Under the pieces are notes generated by a model. That model had not been told where the DNA came from, searched no databases, and was given only the letters and a program-made list of their open reading frames with translations. From Bacillota bacterium (GTDB lineage Bacteria; Bacillota; Clostridia; Tissierellales; Sedimentibacteraceae), in NCBI GenBank assembly GCA_029239575.1, contig JARBUP010000127.1:1-7995 (forward strand): 7,995 nucleotides of DNA. Reading direction: 5' to 3'. This document shows, piece by piece, positions 5,809 through 7,995 of the stretch (position 1 is the stretch's first letter; each line of letters begins with the position of its first letter). The position numbers and the translations under genes are program-made.

Positions 5809-7029
5809 TTAATTTGCTGCCGGTGGAGTAATGATTTCAGTATCTTCAACCACACCATAATAGTGGAAATCTCCATCTTTTATTACTTGAACTTGAACAG
5901 GTTTTATAGCTTCTCTTGTAGGAGCATATTCAATTAAATTTCCTGTAACAGTTTCAAAGTTTTTAAGTCCTTTAATAGCATCACGAATTGCTGTAGGTTC
6001 AGTTCCAACATCTGCTATTACTTTAAACAAAACTTCAAATGAATCATATACTGAAGCGCCTACCATATCAGGAACTATGCCATATTTTTCTTTATAAGCT
6101 TTTATGAAAGCTTGAGTGGATTCATTTTCTGAATCTCTGTTCATGTTTGTTGTTAAAATAACGCCTTCAGCATTTTCTTTTGCAATTTCTAAGAATTGGA
6201 ATGAATCAATTCCTTCTGTTCCAAGTATAGGAACATTTAATCCCATGGATTTTGCTTGTCTCACTATTTCAGCACCATGTCCATAATAGTTTGCCATATA
6301 AATTAAGTCAGGTTTAACTTCTTCTTTTAATTTTGTTACTACAGGAGCAAATTCTTTGTCAGCCATAGCAAATTTATCTACTGAAACAATTTCTGCTCCA
6401 TTAGCAGTTGCATATTCAGTAAATGATTCTGCAAGCTGTTTACCGAAATCTATATCTACTTGTATTATTGCGATACGTTTAGCTTTAAGCATATCTACTG
6501 CAACTTTAGCACCAGCCTTGCCTTGAACTGAACCTGCAAATGATTGAGAGAATATAAAATCTCCTGCTTTACATACGTCAGGGTGAATAGCATATCCTGA
6601 AAGCATAGGGATGCCTGCTTCTTGGAATATTGGAGCTGCAACTCTTGTAGGACCTGAATAACTTCCGCTTACAACTGCTACAACGTTATCCTTTGTAGTT
6701 AATTTTTGAGCTATGTTAACAGCCTGTTTTGTATCCAATGCATCGTCGTATTTTACCAATTCTACTTGACGGCCGTTAATACCACCGCTTTCATTAATTA
6801 TACTTACTGCTAACTCAGCTGAATTTGATGTGCTCAAACCATCTGCAGCTGCAGCACCTGTTATTGGTGCAAAAAATCCTATACGAATTGGATCCTTATT
6901 TTCTGCGGGAGCCTGTGTTCCGCCTGTAGCCGGAGCTGGAGCAGTTTCTTTAGATTGGCATGCTGAAAGTGAAAAAGTCATTCCTACAGCCAAAGCTAAT
7001 GATACAAAAGATTTTAACTTCTTATTCAT
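5809..7029 (-). CDS. livK: Branched-chain amino acid ABC transporter substrate-binding lipoprotein LivK
   Basis: A 406-residue extracellular binding protein that delivers its ligand to LivH/LivM. Residues 1-24 are a lipoprotein signal (MNKKLK charged start, hydrophobic core, lipobox LSAC with Cys24), followed by a low-complexity Ala/Pro/Gly/Thr linker (about 27-42). The mature part opens with DPIRIGFFAPITG and continues with INESGGINGRQVELVKYDD, the classic type-1 periplasmic binding fold (Peripla_BP_6). VVSGSYSGPTRVAAPIFQEA is the region that binds the ligand's backbone in Leu/Ile/Val-binding relatives. The start ATG 7029 was chosen because GGAGG lies eight bases upstream; reading from TTG 7044 would translate the ribosome site. 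Family membership is firm, but the ligand (branched-chain or another amino acid) cannot be fixed from sequence. It is the first gene of the operon. Confidence 0.93.
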   Translation of the reverse strand: MNKKLKSFVSLALAVGMTFSLSACQSKETAPAPATGGTQAPAENKDPIRIGFFAPITGAAAADGLSTSNSAELAVSIINESGGINGRQVELVKYDDALDTKQAVNIAQKLTTKDNVVAVVSGSYSGPTRVAAPIFQEAGIPMLSGYAIHPDVCKAGDFIFSQSFAGSVQGKAGAKVAVDMLKAKRIAIIQVDIDFGKQLAESFTEYATANGAEIVSVDKFAMADKEFAPVVTKLKEEVKPDLIYMANYYGHGAEIVRQAKSMGLNVPILGTEGIDSFQFLEIAKENAEGVILTTNMNRDSENESTQAFIKAYKEKYGIVPDMVGASVYDSFEVLFKVIADVGTEPTAIRDAIKGLKNFETVTGNLIEYAPTREAIKPVQVQVIKDGDFHYYGVVEDTEIITPPAAN

Positions 7030-7068
7030 AACGTTATCCTCCAAATGTTTTTTATTTCAAATAATAAT

Positions 7069-7096
7069 AACATAATCTTAATAAAAACCTTGTAAA
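7069..7096 (-). promoter_or_regulatory. Tentative sigma-A promoter for the liv operon
   Basis: On the minus strand TTTACA (7096-7091) and TATGTT (7074-7069) are separated by 16 bases, about 30 bases before the ribosome site of livK. The -10 match is only moderate in AT-rich DNA. A second weaker pair (TTGAAC 7178-7173 with TATGAA 7156-7151) is also possible. No sigma-54 type site was seen here. Confidence 0.35.
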
Positions 7097-7157
7097 TTTA
7101 TGAAGTATGTTATTAATATATATCATTTATTCATAAACTTATATGAAACATTCATAA
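7097..7157. promoter_or_regulatory. Cluster of TTCATA half-sites in the livK/sensor divergent region
   Basis: TTTATGAA (7097-7104), TTCATAAA (7130-7137), TATGAA (7142-7147) and TTCATAA (7151-7157) lie within 61 bases. The second and third form an 18-base dyad, TTCATA-N6-TATGAA (7130-7147). The arrangement looks like an operator for a dimeric regulator of the divergent genes. The AT-richness makes chance a real alternative. Confidence 0.35.
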
Positions 7158-7184
7158 TTCTTTATTAAATTTGTTCAATAAATG

Positions 7185-7193
7185 TGTTATAAT
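7185..7193 (+). promoter_or_regulatory. Extended -10 promoter for the dCache sensor gene
   Basis: TGTTATAAT carries a perfect TATAAT (7188-7193) preceded by TGn, an extended -10 element. The bases 17 upstream (TTAAAT) are a poor -35, which an extended -10 tolerates. Transcription would start near 7200 and leave a leader of about 55 bases. Confidence 0.6.
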
Positions 7194-7254
7194 GATAATG
7201 TTTTCAACATTAATTTTAATTATTAAAAACTAATTTAAAGCCAAGGAAATGCCC

Positions 7255-7995
7255 ATGAAACTAAAAAGCAAAATCACATTTTATATTTGTCTAACTGTAA
7301 TTTTACCATTAATTGCTATGTGCGTATCTATTTACAATAAATCTGCAAACATATTAAACAATGAATCTTCAGTACTTACTGAAGTGCAAATTTTAAGGGC
7401 TCAGGAAAAAATAGATTTAATGGTTAAAAAAGTGCAGGTTGAAACTTTGGCATTATCAAGGGACGAACATGTTCATAATTTCTTTGAAGATACAGAAGAT
7501 GTTTATGATGTAAATAAATATTTGACAAGAACTTTGGAAATTATGAATATGAATAATGATTACTATAAGGATTTATTTATCGTGGATTTGAGAGGTTTAA
7601 TAGTTGCTTCAACAATGCCTAATGCTATGTATGTTGATTTGTCAAGCAGGAATTATATTCAGGAAAGCTTTAATTTTGAACGCACTGCTACCAGCGATAT
7701 ATTAGCTTCACTGGCTGATGGTGCAAATATAGTTAATATTGTTCATCCAATATTTAATGAAAACGGCAAGGTTTTGGGTTTATTTGGAATTGCAATAAAA
7801 GCAGAAAACTTTGTAAATTTCGTTAAAGATTATAAAATTGGCGAATCCGGATATTTTATAATTATAGATTCAAACGGTTATATTTTGTCCCATAAGGACC
7901 CACATATGATTCAAAAATCAGCAGCTGAAGTTTTGCCGGGTTTTGAAAATTCAAAAATTGTATATAATGATATTTACAAATCTTATAGTGATGGA
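7255..7995 (+). CDS. Membrane-anchored dCache-domain sensor (probable chemoreceptor), N-terminal part
   Basis: A partial gene that runs off the right edge; 247 codons without a stop. The start ATG 7255 follows AAGGA (7243-7247) with seven bases between. Residues 1-6 are basic (MKLKSK) and residues 7-27 form a membrane helix; the rest is predicted extracellular. It shows the double-Cache pattern: a long helix (about 28-70), FIVDLRGLIVAST (108-120), YVDLSSRNYIQES (126-138), TSDIL (146-150), HPIFNENGKVLGLFGIAI (164-181), then the second module GESGYFIIIDSNGYILSHKD (196-215). Such proteins are usually methyl-accepting chemotaxis proteins, less often histidine kinases or diguanylate cyclases; the output domain is outside the window. 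It is transcribed away from livK from a shared control region, so it may sense a ligand related to that transporter. This link is contextual only. Confidence 0.85.
   Translation, partial: MKLKSKITFYICLTVILPLIAMCVSIYNKSANILNNESSVLTEVQILRAQEKIDLMVKKVQVETLALSRDEHVHNFFEDTEDVYDVNKYLTRTLEIMNMNNDYYKDLFIVDLRGLIVASTMPNAMYVDLSSRNYIQESFNFERTATSDILASLADGANIVNIVHPIFNENGKVLGLFGIAIKAENFVNFVKDYKIGESGYFIIIDSNGYILSHKDPHMIQKSAAEVLPGFENSKIVYNDIYKSYSDG

Noticed and set aside
7030..7044. Upstream TTG start for livK adding five residues
   Set aside because: It would translate the GGAGG ribosome site; ATG 7029 has correct spacing and gives a normal lipoprotein signal.
6830..7075. Plus-strand 81-codon frame over the livK signal region
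   Set aside because: It is antisense to the livK signal peptide and linker; the low-complexity Ala/Pro coding explains the open frame.
7030..7254. Sigma-54 promoter upstream of livK
   Set aside because: No GG-N10-GC pattern with the surrounding consensus was found on the minus strand in this gap.
7030..7254. CodY box or riboswitch controlling liv
   Set aside because: No convincing match to AATTTTCWGAAAATT and no structured leader ahead of livK was seen.
7630..7700. Amino-acid-binding signature in the dCache domain
   Set aside because: An Arg and Tyr occur in YVDLSSRNYIQES, but the spacing and the expected Trp-Tyr pair and downstream Asp do not match the known amino-acid dCache motif, so a ligand cannot be assigned.

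Overview
The window is AT-rich DNA with strong GGAGG-type ribosome binding sites, TTG and GTG starts and U-tailed terminators. It reads as a low-GC Gram-positive anaerobe of the Clostridia/Tissierellia kind that ferments or scavenges amino acids. This placement is inferred from sequence style and gene content, not from a marker gene.

Layout from left to right. (1) Bases 1-122, minus strand: the N-terminal 39 codons of an imidazolonepropionase-like amidohydrolase (probable hutI, histidine degradation), cut by the window edge. (2) Bases 123-537: a gene-free stretch that is far from empty. It holds a chain of six near-perfect hairpins (173-330), a sequence matching a sigma-54 (-24/-12) promoter pointing at the hutI-like gene (346-361), and a perfect 15-bp-stem terminator (414-448). 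(3) Bases 538-2250, minus strand: a PAS-PAS-AAA+-Fis sigma-54 enhancer-binding activator with its own sigma-A promoter (2286-2314). It is the obvious candidate to drive the sigma-54 promoter just downstream of it. (4) Bases 2331-2503: a palindromic REP/MITE-like element that appears to have split the terminator of the next operon, leaving a 20-bp direct repeat on either side. (5) Bases 2515-7029, minus strand: a complete ABC importer operon of the branched-chain (hydrophobic) amino acid family, livK-livH-livM-livG-livF, with a terminator-like hairpin between livK and livH and overlapping or tightly packed genes after that. (6) Bases 7030-7254: a divergent control region with a cluster of TTCATA half-sites. 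(7) Bases 7255-7995, plus strand: the first 247 codons of a membrane-anchored dCache sensor (chemoreceptor or other signalling output), cut by the window edge.

How it fits together: LivK is a surface lipoprotein that captures an amino acid, LivH/LivM form the channel and LivG/LivF power it. The divergently transcribed dCache receptor may sense a related external ligand. The sigma-54 activator with its cytoplasmic PAS domains is insulated from the liv operon by a terminator and its own promoter, so its likely target is the hutI-like catabolic gene rather than liv. No sigma-54 promoter was found upstream of livK. The most unusual material is non-coding: a predicted leader RNA made almost entirely of tandem hairpins between the sigma-54 promoter and the hutI-like start codon, and the terminator split by a small palindromic element.
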